This document shows, piece after piece, positions 10,350-20,230 of a DNA stretch of 31,146 bases (its first letter is position 1; each line of letters starts with the position of its first letter). The DNA lies in the NCBI GenBank assembly GCA_030407315.1, contig JALQPE010000912.1, positions 1 through 31,146 of the forward strand, written 5' to 3'. The notes beneath the pieces were generated by a model. It worked only from the letters and a program-made list of their open reading frames with translations. It was not told where the DNA came from and searched no databases. The DNA comes from Asparagopsis taxiformis. Lineage: Eukaryota > Rhodophyta > Florideophyceae > Bonnemaisoniales > Bonnemaisoniaceae. Both the position numbers and the translations under genes were made by a program.

Positions 10350-10892
10350 TCGATGAATTTGCTGTAATGAAACGTTTTCTTACAGCAAAGTCATCGTTAC
10401 GATGACTTTGCTGTAAGAAAAGAAAACATTACAGCAGCCATGATTTCTTTACCGGGTAAAAAAATTGTGGCCGCTGTAATGAAACGTTTTCTTACAGCAA
10501 AGTCATCGTTACGATGACTTTGCTGTAAGAAAAGAAAACATTACAGTAGCCATGATTTCTTTACCGGGTAAAAAATTGTGGCCGCTGTAATGAAACGTTT
10601 TCTTACAGCAAAGTCATCGTAACGATGACTTTGCTGTAAGAAAGCAAATCATTACAGCGGCCACAATTTTTTTACCCGGTAAAATTTCTTGCTGATTTTT
10701 TACCCGGTAAAAAATTCTTCGGCCACTGCAAGGAAACGGTTCCTTACAGCAAAGTCATCGTTACGATGACTTTGCTGTAAGAAAGCAAATCATTACAGCT
10801 GCCACGATTTTTTACCCGGTAAAACATTCTTGGCCACTGTAATGGAAACGTTTTCTTACAGCAAAGTCATCGTAACGATGACTTTGCTGTAA
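10350..10892. repeat. Palindrome cluster FB4 (five perfect 37-bp palindromes)
   Basis: Perfect copies of palindrome A lie at 10380-10416, 10492-10528, 10613-10649, 10744-10780 and 10856-10892, spaced 112 to 131 bases apart, with palindrome B variants between them and a half copy of A at the left edge (10351-10367). Neighbouring units are near-identical, so the array probably expanded recently or is being homogenised. It separates ParB-B (upstream side) from the transposase (downstream side). Confidence 0.9.
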
Positions 10893-10995
10893 GCATACCT
10901 CCCTCCATCCTCTCAGATCCTCTCCCCACTACTTTGCACCAATCCACCACCGCCCTAGAGTGTACAATTCATATGTGATGCATCTGGTTATTCAT

Positions 10996-11001
10996 TTTAT
11001 T
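10996..11001 (-). promoter_or_regulatory. Possible polyadenylation signal of the transposase gene
   Basis: AATAAA read on the minus strand, 13 bases after the transposase stop codon. Its position suits a very short 3' untranslated region. The motif is common by chance in AT-rich DNA, so this is only suggestive. Confidence 0.35.
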
Positions 11002-11013
11002 CTTCCCTAAAAA

Positions 11014-14000
11014 TCATGCAGCCCTCGGTGGAAATCCGTCTCGCCTACATAGTGCATATATCTCTCCACCCTCCAGCAGTCCGGGTCCGTGCCTTACCTC
11101 CCTCATGTTCTCATCATATTCGCATACACTCCCATTGCAATAGTGCATACCAAACACCTCAGTGACTCCCTCACTCATCTCCACAATTACTGTTCGTCGC
11201 CTCTCTTCGACCTTGAACACTCCTTCATCAGTTTTTTGCAAACCCAGGCAAACTCCATAAGCTGTACCTTGCTCATCTCTCGCACTCTCGTTCCTCAGGA
11301 TAAAGAACGCTAGAACAATAAAAAACCGCGGTTCATAATTAATTCTTCCCCGCATTATCTCTGATGTGAGACGAGACGCCGGGTACAGAATCGCTTGTGA
11401 AGTTGCACCATCCTCACATTTCATCTGTTCAGGGCAAACAGCATGGATGATAGCTCCTGATTCTAGAGAGCCAGACCTCTGCACTGTTTTCCTTCCCCAC
11501 TCTGTCGTAGTGCTTCTAGAAACTCTTCTCACCCATTCGGCATACTTTCCACACCCGCTTGTTCCGCTTCCGTACCTTTCGGTAAAGAACCGTTTGAAAA
11601 CACCTACAGCACCCTCTGCCATATCACATTTTCCATTCATGTACTCCTTGACCTCGTCAATAGATATACCTCCATGCCCTCTCCACGTCACAATTTCACC
11701 ATCCGCCGACAATATCTTTCCTCGACGCTGGGAGAGAAGCTGGAGAACCGGTTCCTGGAAGCAGTTTTTCACTACCTCGTCTTCCACATCTATTTCTCTC
11801 CCTAGCTCCTGTGAAAGAACGTTGACCATTTGAGAGCATTCGGACGAGGACCAATGTTGTGGCTCCATGCCGATTTCGCGCAAAACAATGGCCACTCTCG
11901 TCTGCCAGTCATCCGCAAGAACTAATTCCAGCGCTGAAAGCTGTTCGCTTTGGTGATTGGACATTCTCACACCTTTCTTCAGCGGCTGATGCATCCGTTC
12001 GAATATAAGCTCCTGCACGTGCTTCACAGAGCCGTAGGCAGGAAGCGTATGAACACAAAACTCGACAAGACGATGAACATTAGGCTTGTCCAAATGTGCT
12101 CCTGCTCCCTTCACTTTCCGACAATACTCATTCAACGTCTCCACGTAGTCTACAGTTCTTCCCAGAATGTATTCATTCCTGCCACCTTCTCCGTCAGCCG
12201 TCTCTACTTCATGGGGACCGTCTTTCCACCATACGGGCATGAAACTAATACACGAAACCAGCTTCTGAAACATCACTACTAGTTTGACGGCCCCATCAAA
12301 TTTTTCACGATGACCTTCCCCTTTCCCATCCATCATTCGAGCTGCGTTTTCGAATGCCATAGGTGCTATCAGAAGCACACTGAATATGTCACTCATGTTC
12401 ATGGAAAGCAGATTGTTGGTTCCAAATAAACGGTTCTGCCTTCCCATCCTGAACTTCTTCAGAGCGCCCAGAATTTGCAATTCAGCTACCTCTCGAATTC
12501 GTGGGCTGGCAGCTGAAATACAAGCGTTCAGTACATCTTGTGCCAGTCCAGACAATAGATGGTCAGGTGCTATCACTGCGGAACGGTACGGGTCAAAAAT
12601 TGCTGGGACAACTGAAACTCCGTTTTCCGTCTTCGGTACTTCTTCCTGCACTGCTTCCAAGGAAGTGCTCAGGACATGAAATGGTAAATCTTCCCCTTCT
12701 TCTGCAGCCAGTCCGAGAGTGCGAAGCTGGGTTTCTGTGGCATCCTTACGTGTCGATGCATTCCGATACTTGCTCCTGGCATGCGTCGATGTTTGCCCGT
12801 TCACTACCGAAGTGTATGCATTCTTCGTGCCACCAGTACTGCTCAGGTCATATTTGCGGAAACTGCAGATGTGGCACGGAGAGTTTGATGTGTGTCCAAG
12901 AACATCCAGGGTATGTGAAACTGCAGGATAGTCTCCAATGCTCCCCACTGGGTCTAGAAATACCACAATATCTTCTCCCTCTGCATTTTTCGTTGGGAAA
13001 CCCTCTGTGCTTCCTCGCACTATATCTTGAACGATATATCGCAATACACAATTTGTGGACACTCCCGGAGGTGGCAAACCAATCACTCGAACCGCTTGGT
13101 AGCTTCCCCTTTTCCGAGGCGGTAGATTGAGAGGTAACATATAGCATCCACCAAAACTTCCCTTCCTGCTTGTGAATGGTTCAAAGTCATCCGTGTAAAG
13201 GAGAAATCGGTAAACAAAGTAGTTTCGACCATCCTCCAGCTTTCCCCAACATGGTGCATCTTCTCGCGGAGACGCTGGGTGCCATTGCGACCTGTGGTCT
13301 CCGAAACCATCCGAGAACACCCCTGAAACACGAATTTCTTCATAGTTGGGGCTTCCTAGTCTATCGGGCGGGTTTCTGGCTTCAGCAAAGCTCGCGCCCG
13401 GTGAAAAGCAAAGTAACATGGTGGATGCTTCTCCGACCTGCTCTTTCAAATACCTGTTCACCAATACGACGTGTGGAACAATATCACCCTCTTCCATTCC
13501 AATTGGTAATAGAACGGTTATCACGTCCCCAGCTCGTGTTCCTTTTCCCTTGGCTCCTGCTCCGATTACACATTGCGATATCGCTCGCAGAGCATGCTGC
13601 CTCTCCCATTCCAATAGATGTGACATTCGCGGCTGCAGATATTTTTCGACATGCACATCATGCTCACCGTCGTGTCGAGCCTCATAGGTAACTATGGTCC
13701 TAGCATGAAGTTCCCACAACGACGTAACCGCCACTCTTCTCCTCTTCGGTTTCCCACCATCTCTGTCATTCTTCCTGAACCCTTTTGCTCTTTCGATGAC
13801 GGCAACCTGACGAGCTCCTGGATGACATCGGATTCGAATTGCTGTTCCATCAGGTACATAAATGTGCTTCAAACCCTTTTTCCCATCGCTGTCAATGGGA
13901 ACAACTGCTGTGCGAACGAATGGGTCGCTCAAAACACCCCTCCTGCACTTTGCAATGAACGAATCTTCAATGCTGCACTCTGCGGTTGATTTTTCTCCTT

Positions 14001-14817
14001 CTGAGCTTCGATTGTTCGCATCACTGCGGAATGATTCAAAGATTGGTCGAGTCTGGACATCTTTCAGAGCCCATGTGCTTGGGAGTACAATACGAACTTT
14101 CGCCATTCCTCCACAATTGTCTCTGTCATCTGTTGTTCCACGGGTTCCTACTGCACCTCGATGCTGTGCAGCTCTTGCTCCGCTCTTTCGAAGGTCTATC
14201 GGAAACTCGATGTCACAGCTCTTTGCATAGCAGTGTTTCCTCAAGAATGGTAGTATCTTCTGTCGCATCACAGAGTCCGACGGGACGTGCTCACTTGGAT
14301 CTCTGCGGAAATTCATTCCGAACAGGGTACCTTCATAGTGGGCTCTTGTCATTCTTTGAGTTCCACTCAGCTGAAGAGCCCCATACATCGCAGGCCATTG
14401 TAGTAATGCCTTGAAATCACCACATGCTTCATCCCCAGCATTTCGGTCTATCGGGCCTCCAGTTGAAATGGAATCAGAACCTCGTCCGGTTGCTTCTTCC
14501 GATTCCATTAGCGTGCTCGATGCTACGTAGATGTCACTTCCAGCTTCATCGTTGTTGCTGTACACATCAATACAACCTTCTATTGTGTCACCCATAGGGA
14601 TTGGGGACTCCAATAGGTCATCTGTGGTACACTCACGTCGTAGCTCATTACCTCTCGGGATTTCTTTGTTCATGCAGGCTGCATCACTGCTGCGGATTTC
14701 TCCCTGCAGTTTCCCAGGAAGCTGTTTACTGGGACTGGCCACATTGAGTGAATCGAATCTCGCCTTTGTCCTACGACTTGTGGTTTTCTTTCGAATAGGA
14801 GTCCGTCTCGGAGCCAT
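11014..14817 (-). CDS. CACTA/Tnp2-like DDE transposase, 1267 aa, intact ORF
   Basis: The single open frame starts at an ATG in good context (AAGATGG), 105 bases inside the left edge of the large foldback, and has no break. The N-terminus is basic (residues 1-20, likely nuclear localisation). The middle looks like the Tnp2/transposase_21 family: YFVYRFLLYTDDFEPF (533-548) with a candidate first catalytic Asp at 543 or 544, GCYMLPLNLPPRKR (557-570), GDYPAV with candidate Asp629, and GHTSNSPCHIC (641-651) with a Cys/His cluster typical of this family. PDHLLSGL (751-758) fits the family's DxxH-LxG region, and ELIFERMHQPLK (936-947) is a candidate for the catalytic Glu (Glu936 or Glu940). Family assignment rests on motif order, not a search; a KDZ/Plavaka-type relative is the alternative. 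DDE residue assignments are inferred. The enzyme would cut and join element ends in the nucleus. An intact frame amid decayed neighbours suggests recent activity or selection. Confidence 0.75.
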   Translation of the reverse strand: MAPRRTPIRKKTTSRRTKARFDSLNVASPSKQLPGKLQGEIRSSDAACMNKEIPRGNELRRECTTDDLLESPIPMGDTIEGCIDVYSNNDEAGSDIYVASSTLMESEEATGRGSDSISTGGPIDRNAGDEACGDFKALLQWPAMYGALQLSGTQRMTRAHYEGTLFGMNFRRDPSEHVPSDSVMRQKILPFLRKHCYAKSCDIEFPIDLRKSGARAAQHRGAVGTRGTTDDRDNCGGMAKVRIVLPSTWALKDVQTRPIFESFRSDANNRSSEGEKSTAECSIEDSFIAKCRRGVLSDPFVRTAVVPIDSDGKKGLKHIYVPDGTAIRIRCHPGARQVAVIERAKGFRKNDRDGGKPKRRRVAVTSLWELHARTIVTYEARHDGEHDVHVEKYLQPRMSHLLEWERQHALRAISQCVIGAGAKGKGTRAGDVITVLLPIGMEEGDIVPHVVLVNRYLKEQVGEASTMLLCFSPGASFAEARNPPDRLGSPNYEEIRVSGVFSDGFGDHRSQWHPASPREDAPCWGKLEDGRNYFVYRFLLYTDDFEPFTSRKGSFGGCYMLPLNLPPRKRGSYQAVRVIGLPPPGVSTNCVLRYIVQDIVRGSTEGFPTKNAEGEDIVVFLDPVGSIGDYPAVSHTLDVLGHTSNSPCHICSFRKYDLSSTGGTKNAYTSVVNGQTSTHARSKYRNASTRKDATETQLRTLGLAAEEGEDLPFHVLSTSLEAVQEEVPKTENGVSVVPAIFDPYRSAVIAPDHLLSGLAQDVLNACISAASPRIREVAELQILGALKKFRMGRQNRLFGTNNLLSMNMSDIFSVLLIAPMAFENAARMMDGKGEGHREKFDGAVKLVVMFQKLVSCISFMPVWWKDGPHEVETADGEGGRNEYILGRTVDYVETLNEYCRKVKGAGAHLDKPNVHRLVEFCVHTLPAYGSVKHVQELIFERMHQPLKKGVRMSNHQSEQLSALELVLADDWQTRVAIVLREIGMEPQHWSSSECSQMVNVLSQELGREIDVEDEVVKNCFQEPVLQLLSQRRGKILSADGEIVTWRGHGGISIDEVKEYMNGKCDMAEGAVGVFKRFFTERYGSGTSGCGKYAEWVRRVSRSTTTEWGRKTVQRSGSLESGAIIHAVCPEQMKCEDGATSQAILYPASRLTSEIMRGRINYEPRFFIVLAFFILRNESARDEQGTAYGVCLGLQKTDEGVFKVEERRRTVIVEMSEGVTEVFGMHYCNGSVCEYDENMREVRHGPGLLEGGEIYALCRRDGFPPRAA

Positions 14818-15776
14818 CTTGATGTTTTTGTTCTTTTCTTCTTCGCTCAGTTTTGTTGCATAGAATACAACTCTAAACTTCTATGACATGACTACTATCT
14901 CAATACAGTACTACTACTTTTAACCGTTACGAAACCTTTCCAGGCTTTCATTCGATCCAATGAACTGGTTCACCACAATGCTTTGCCCTATGCTCATTGC
15001 TTTATGCACATTGATTGCTATTTCATCCGGACTCAACATCGTTTTGCTATCTTGTATCGCATCCCCTAACCACAAACCCAGCCAAGATGTATCCATTTCC
15101 GGAAAACGGCCGTTTATTTCGCAGTGATGCTCTAGGCACTAATACTGAATCTGATTTTCTCATACACGTACTTCCTACTCGTATACTCTACCATTTTCGG
15201 CCCTATTTACAAGTTGAAAGCACAATCTCTCGTTGAATCGTACTCGGTGTGATATCTTAAATTAGCATAAATTTATATATTGCAATGCAGATTCACTGCT
15301 CGCTTGCAACATGAAAATTATAAAATTTCTCCCACACTGCTGTTTCCTAGCCGCCCACATCCACGTGGCCCGCTTTGACTGCCTGCCAAGTGTGCTCAGA
15401 GCATGCAATGACGTCATCGATATATACCGTCCAAATCATCACTGGAAGCGCGGACTCCTCGTCCAGGAAAGTGCGCCATTTTTCCTACTCCTCGCCTCCC
15501 CCTTTCCAGTAGGCCCGATATGCTAGTGTTTTTCCTATATTTCTGTAGTGATGACGTCATTATAGACTAGAGAAGGCGGTAGAAGATACAATAATTTTGC
15601 GCCTGTTCTGCCAGGTCATGTGCTTCAAAGCGTAATTCGCACCCTAGGTATCGTTTTTCTGGGCCTCCCATCGCACCGCTCCGTTTCAAATTCATCCCTC
15701 TATTGTTAGAGTACACGTCATTTCCGCCCGCAGAGTGCTACTTAAACAACAGATTCTGGAGATCCCTGTTTCCATC

Positions 15777-15917
15777 TTCATATCCGTCGGAAGCAAAGCA
15801 ACAACCCTGGCCGTGGAAGCCGTATAGATCATCTAAACTGCTTCCAAAGCGTAAGTTTTAGATCATCAATACGGCTCCCAAGGCCAAAGTTGTTGCTTTG
15901 TCTCCGACGGATATGAA
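15777..15917. repeat. Long quasi-palindrome inside the left arm
   Basis: The two halves (TTCATATCCGTCGGA at left, TCCGACGGATATGAA at right) pair along almost the whole 141 bases with scattered mismatches, around a centre GCTTCCAAAGCGTAAG. The matching place in the right arm has a different hairpin (21318-21387) that shares only the flanks and the central GCTTCCA-AGCGTAA motif. Confidence 0.85.
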
Positions 15918-16620
15918 CCATGATGGTACGTTTCCACAACTCACGCCACTAACCCAGTTTTCTATTCGTTTTCTCTTTCTCAGGTTTCCAGTCGGTGAGT
16001 GTTCCAATTCTACTTTCATTTATCTTTCTCTCTTACCACTTCTCCACTAATTTTCTTTTCTGCCTGTGAGTACATATCTCAATTTGGGATGCAATGGTAT
16101 TTGTTAAGGTACGTTAGTCTCCTAATCACCATCAATTTCCCTCTCCAATTCAACGTCACTAACTTGTTTCCTTTCTCTACGTCATTTTTTCTTCTTCTCT
16201 TCATTTCCTAGCTTATTCATGCAGCTCAATCAGTTGATAGATTTCTAGACTTTTCTAGTAGTTTTAGTTTTACTCGTCGGAATAGTGTTAGTTGTAGTAG
16301 CATTTTTAACATAGGGATTGTTTATTCTCAATGTAGCCTGCGCAAATAAACAAATCCAGAGTGAAGCTTCCCATATCGCACCCTCTTAGATTGCTACCTA
16401 TCCTACCGCGTATACCTCTCGCTAGCTCATAGTCACTACGAAATAAAAATTCCTAGCCGTACTATTCTGTCCATTCCCATATGAATACCGTCCATGCCCC
16501 ATCCTCATAGCGCTAGAACTGCCTTCCTCTACCCCAGAAAGATGCCCACGACAGCGTGACGCTCCATCTCATCCACCACTCCCAGACACCGAATTTTACT
16601 ATATCAGGACACTACTTTTA

Positions 16621-17280
16621 CTGTCTCCAGGTGCTGCCCAGGGCAGCACGAAATACTGTCTCCAGGTGCTGCCCAGGGCAGCACGAAATACTGTCTCCAG
16701 GTGCTGCCCAGGGCAGCACGAAATACTGTCTACAGGTGCTGCCCAGGGCAGCACAAAGTACTGTCTACAGGTGCTGCCCAGGGCAGCACGAAATACTGTC
16801 TACAGGTGCTGCCCAGGGCAGCACGAAATACTGTCTACAGGTGCTGCCCAGGGCAGCACAAAGTACTGTCTACAGGTGCTGCCCAGGGCAGCACAAAGTA
16901 CTGTCTACAGGTGCTGCCCAGGGCAGCACAAAGTACTGTCTACAGGTGCTGCCCAGGGCAGCACAAAGTACTGTCTACAGGTGCTGCCCAGGGCAGCACA
17001 AAGTACTGTCTACAGGTGCTGCCCAGGGCAGCACAAAGTACTGTCTACAGGTACTGCCCAGGGCAGCACAAAGTACTGTCTACAGGTACTGCCCAGGACA
17101 GTGAAAATCACTGTCTCCAGGTACTGCCCAGGACAGTGAAAATCACTGTCTCCAGGTATTGCCCAGGACAGTGAAAATCACTGTCTCCAGGTACTGCCCA
17201 GGACAGTGAAAATCACTGTCTCCAGGTACTGCCCAGGACAGTGAAAATCACTGTCTCCAGGTACTGCCCAGGACAGTGCA
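16621..17280. repeat. 35-bp tandem array, 19 units (left arm)
   Basis: Units begin every 35 bases from 16621 to 17251 with CTGTCTCCAG or CTGTCTACAG. The core of early units is GTGCTGCCCAGGGCAGCAC, a 9-bp-arm palindrome. From 17041 the core shifts to GTACTGCCCAGG followed by GCAGCAC or ACAGTG. Variants are grouped in runs, with outer, middle and inner types, which shows local unit-by-unit amplification. All three plus-strand frames stay open, so apparent proteins of 157-182 codons here come from the repeat. Confidence 0.95.
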
Positions 17281-17622
17281 CCGTGTTGGTTCCATCTATT
17301 GTCCCAGGCAGCGTATTTCACTATCCGGCCATGTTGCCTTGGCCAATACAAAACACTATCCGCCAACACTGCCCAGTACAGTAAATTACATCATATCCAA
17401 CTATTGAATAAATCATTAATTTTTACTGTCTCCATTCACTGCCTCAGACAGTACTGTGAGACAGTGTTTTTTACTGTCTGCAGACAGTGTTCCGTACTGT
17501 CTGCCAGACAGTGCAAATCACTGTCTCCAAGTGTGGCATTAATTTTCATTTGCCGCATAGTGATTTTTACTGTCTCAGACAGTAAAAATCACTGTCTCGC
17601 AGTACTGTCTGAGGCCCCCTTT

Positions 17623-18474
17623 TCAACACCGTAGTGTGTCGAAAATGATGTACGGCGCCATCAACTCTTCGAAGCTGGAAAACTTTGCGGCGAAGGCCAC
17701 ATCGGTCCAAGCATGGTATAAAACTTGAACCACGTAACAAGCTCGATTAGTGCTTTTCCGATGGGCTGGGACGCGTGCGGCTTCGTTCCCCTCTTCGGCC
17801 GCGTCGCCTATTCGGCGACGCGGCAGGTTCTTGTTGTGATTTCGGATGATAGACAACGCTTGGAAATACATCAATACCTCGAACGTTTCCGGTGGAGCAA
17901 GAACGAAGGCGCTTGGTTCCCCGCGCTGCGGCGCCTGTAGTGGCGAAGGAAGCATGTTACATCCAATAAGGAAGGTCTGCGGCACGATCCCAGAAAGGAT
18001 GCAGTGCTCAACCCATTGCCCGATACGCTCATCCTGTCTTGAAAACTCGGCAATCGGTAATGCCAGACGAACAATCTGCTTGGCTCGCTCAACGTTCATC
18101 TCTGCCATGACGATTTCTGCAACATCCGCCTCGACTCCAGCATTCTTCGAACGGCCGCTGAAGGCCATGCTGAGTCGACCTTGCAGCGCCGCAAATTGTT
18201 CTTCCGTGCCCTGCGCAACCCAAGCGCCAAGGTCCGCGTATGTGAAACCTCCCGGCTTGTCCGTCAAGTCTGCGAAACTTGAGTGGGCGAATAAATCCAG
18301 CAAGAGGCGGAGGAAGTCTTTGCCAGCGAGAGTAGTTTCGCGGGCGGCGCGACCTACGTTTCGACGTGTACCCATGTCACTAGAATCCTCCCAAGGGCTA
18401 GCGGGTTCGCGCAGAATTGGCACGGTTGCGTCGTCAACGATCGGATTGCTGTTGCGCCTGCGCTTATTCTTCAT
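17623..18474 (-). CDS. Unrecognised 283-aa protein in the centre of the foldback
   Basis: An ATG at 18474 begins a basic start, MKNKRRRNSNP, which could be a nuclear signal. The body has amphipathic helical stretches (DFLRLLLDLFAHSSFADL at 53-70; SFEELMAPYIIFDTL near the C-terminus), and its base composition is more GC-rich than the arms. I recognise no family or catalytic motif. The last five codons and the stop (17623-17640) overlap the left arm (inner edge 17636), so the element's own arm supplies the stop. The ORF may be a captured gene piece trimmed at its 3' end, or the real cargo of the element. Codon structure looks like genuine coding sequence (long, non-repetitive, mixed amino acids), but expression is unknown. 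Confidence 0.5.
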   Translation of the reverse strand: MKNKRRRNSNPIVDDATVPILREPASPWEDSSDMGTRRNVGRAARETTLAGKDFLRLLLDLFAHSSFADLTDKPGGFTYADLGAWVAQGTEEQFAALQGRLSMAFSGRSKNAGVEADVAEIVMAEMNVERAKQIVRLALPIAEFSRQDERIGQWVEHCILSGIVPQTFLIGCNMLPSPLQAPQRGEPSAFVLAPPETFEVLMYFQALSIIRNHNKNLPRRRIGDAAEEGNEAARVPAHRKSTNRACYVVQVLYHAWTDVAFAAKFSSFEELMAPYIIFDTLRC

Positions 18475-18731
18475 AATGGAATGAGTGGAAATTCGGTACA
18501 GGATGGCGACCGCTCGGCGAGACAGTCAAATTTGACGACGTATCTCGTGACGTTTGCACTCTTTCGTGAGGAACACTGGTTGATATCGAACGGAACAGAG
18601 TATACGGGTACACAGCAATGGAAAGGTCTTGAAACCCGTAACCGGTGTAGGTAATAAGTTGTGACGGATACGTGGTAGAGAAAAAGTTTAAAAAGATTGT
18701 GATTCCCTGTCTTTGAGTGTTGTACTGCACG

Positions 18732-18988
18732 GCCGCCATGGCGGCTGTGACTGCAGTCACATAGGTTGTCACAGGTGCATCACGCTTACCAGGTGAGCGA
18801 CATCCGGACGGCCACTGGACATGGGGATGTCCAGCTCAGATGCATTGCTGGCCAGCCCAGAAATTGTAATATTTCGGGCAGAAAAAATATTGCAAAAAAC
18901 ATCGATTTGGGCGGTCGATTGTGCCGTACGGCACACCCCCATCTCAAAAACATGTTCACATGTGCATGTTTTTGAGAATAGCCCAAAT
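18732..18988. other. Hairpin-dense block in the foldback centre, including a possible three-way junction
   Basis: Two perfect 14-bp palindromes lie one base apart: GCCGCCATGGCGGC (18732-18745) and GTGACTGCAGTCAC (18747-18760). CTGGACAT and ATGTCCAG (18815-18834) form a hairpin with a GGGG loop. Then ATTTGGGC (18905-18912) pairs with GCCCAAAT (18981-18988), enclosing the palindrome GTGCCGTACGGCAC (18921-18934) and a 13-bp stem TCTCAAAAACATG (18942-18954 with 18965-18977). The last three stems can form together. No protein-coding sequence is supported here. Confidence 0.7.
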
Positions 18989-19264
18989 TTTAATTCAAAT
19001 CAGGATGCAGATATTCGTCTTCTAGCATTGTCAGAACACATTCGTATAACCACATTTGGAGAACCTGAGCCCAGAGCTATCGGTTTTGGCGGGAGCTAAG
19101 CCATATCTCATATAATCAGTAACTACTTCCCGCCAGCTGAGTGGTGGAACCCCTGCTATTTCTACCAACGAGACATACGGGTGTCAACTCGGCAATCGTA
19201 TATGATTTGGGTGCTAAATTTATTCAAGAGACGAATGGGCTTCGAAAAGGAGCCCAACAACGTC

Positions 19265-19600
19265 TTCTTGTGATCCATGGGTATAGGACTACTCTATTCT
19301 TCTCCAGGCTTCCACCATAGCCTCCTCCACCTCCGTTAATGGAAAGAATATCCGAACCGCACCTCAACATGTTCTTCTTGTGATCCATGGGTACTGACAT
19401 CTCACATGTTCTCCAGGCTTCCACCATAGCCTCCTCCACCTCCGTTAATGGAAAGAATATCCGAACCGGACCTGAACATGTGTTTCTTCTCATCCATGGG
19501 TACTGACATCTCACATGTTCTCAACATGTGAGATGTCAGTACCGGAGAAGTTCTCCAGGCTTCCTCCGTAGCCATCTCCTCCACCTCCGTCTGTGGGAAT
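19265..19600. repeat. 109-bp imperfect tandem repeat with an inserted hairpin
   Basis: CTCCAGGCTTCCACC and its context recur at 19302 and 19411 (period 109) and, in a diverged copy, at 19553 (142 bases on). The extra length in the last unit is a hairpin at 19500-19542 with 20-bp perfect arms around CTC. Minus-strand frames give Gly-rich peptides, but these follow the repeat and are not convincing genes. Confidence 0.85.
19500..19542. repeat. Perfect 20-bp-arm hairpin
   Basis: GTACTGACATCTCACATGTT (19500-19519) is followed by CTC and its exact reverse complement (19523-19542). The left arm is the normal repeat sequence (also present at 19391-19410), so the right arm looks like a templated inverted copy made in place. 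Confidence 0.9.
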
Positions 19601-20230
19601 CAACACAATATCACCACTGCGTCTTACCTCACATCCACATCTCTCCGGGATGAAAACGGACGGACGACATAGGGTTTGTAGACGTTTAGAATCTTGTTAG
19701 AAAAAAGTAAACGAAAGAGAACTTCTCTTTCATTGAATGATATCTCGTCCCTGTCGCAATATGTTCCATTTTCATTTTCTCGGGTTGCACACCCATCATG
19801 GGTGATCAAGGCCTGGATCGAACCCTCCGAGGGTCTTCGATGGATAGGACAGATAGTGCAAGGCTTTTAAGCCTCACTACGGTGTTGAAAAGGGGGCCTC
19901 AGACAGTACTGCGAGACAGTGATTTTTACTGTCTGAGACAGTAAAAATCACTATGCGGCAAATGAAAATTAATGCCACACTTGGAGACAGTGATTTGCAC
20001 TGTCTGGCAGACAGTACGGAACACTGTCTGCAGACAGTAAAAAACACTGTCTCACAGTACTGTCTGAGGCAGTGAATGGAGACAGTAAAAATTAATGATT
20101 TATTCAATAGTTGGATATGATGTAATTTACTGTACTGGGCAGTGTTGGCGGATAGTGTTTTGTATTGGCCAAGGCAACATGGCCGGATAGTGAAATACGC
20201 TGCCTGGGACAATAGATGGAACCAACACGG

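Larger units (their letters stand above)
14922..17636 (+). repeat. Left arm of the large inverted repeat
   Basis: From the outside in: a diverged 300-bp end next to the transposase promoter side, an AT-rich segment, a conserved stretch 15311-15526, a quasi-palindrome (15777-15917), an AT-rich segment matching the right arm at about nine in ten bases (15990-16240), then the 35-bp array and a tract of repeated ACTGTC/GACAGT motifs ending in AGGCCCCCTTTTCAACACC. It is longer than the right arm, mainly because of eight extra 35-bp units. Confidence 0.85.

Noticed and set aside
16556..17174. Plus-strand ORFs of 157-182 codons with a 35-residue repeating pattern (and mirror ORFs at 20127-20675)
   Set aside because: They follow the 35-bp DNA repeat, and all three frames are open because the period is not a multiple of three. 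No evidence for protein.
16621..17280. CRISPR array
   Set aside because: Head-to-tail 35-bp units without unique spacers, in eukaryote-like DNA with no cas genes.
17299..17634. 111-codon ORF found in both arms
   Set aside because: Its identity in both arms is explained by the inverted repeat; its content is ACTGTC/GACAGT repeat sequence.
19224..19584. Gly-rich minus-strand ORFs
   Set aside because: The Gly run is a translation of the 109-bp repeat; no independent support.
19795..19865. Possible minus-strand tRNA (GGTTCGATCC motif)
   Set aside because: The bases that should form the T-stem do not pair, and no anticodon or acceptor stem fits.
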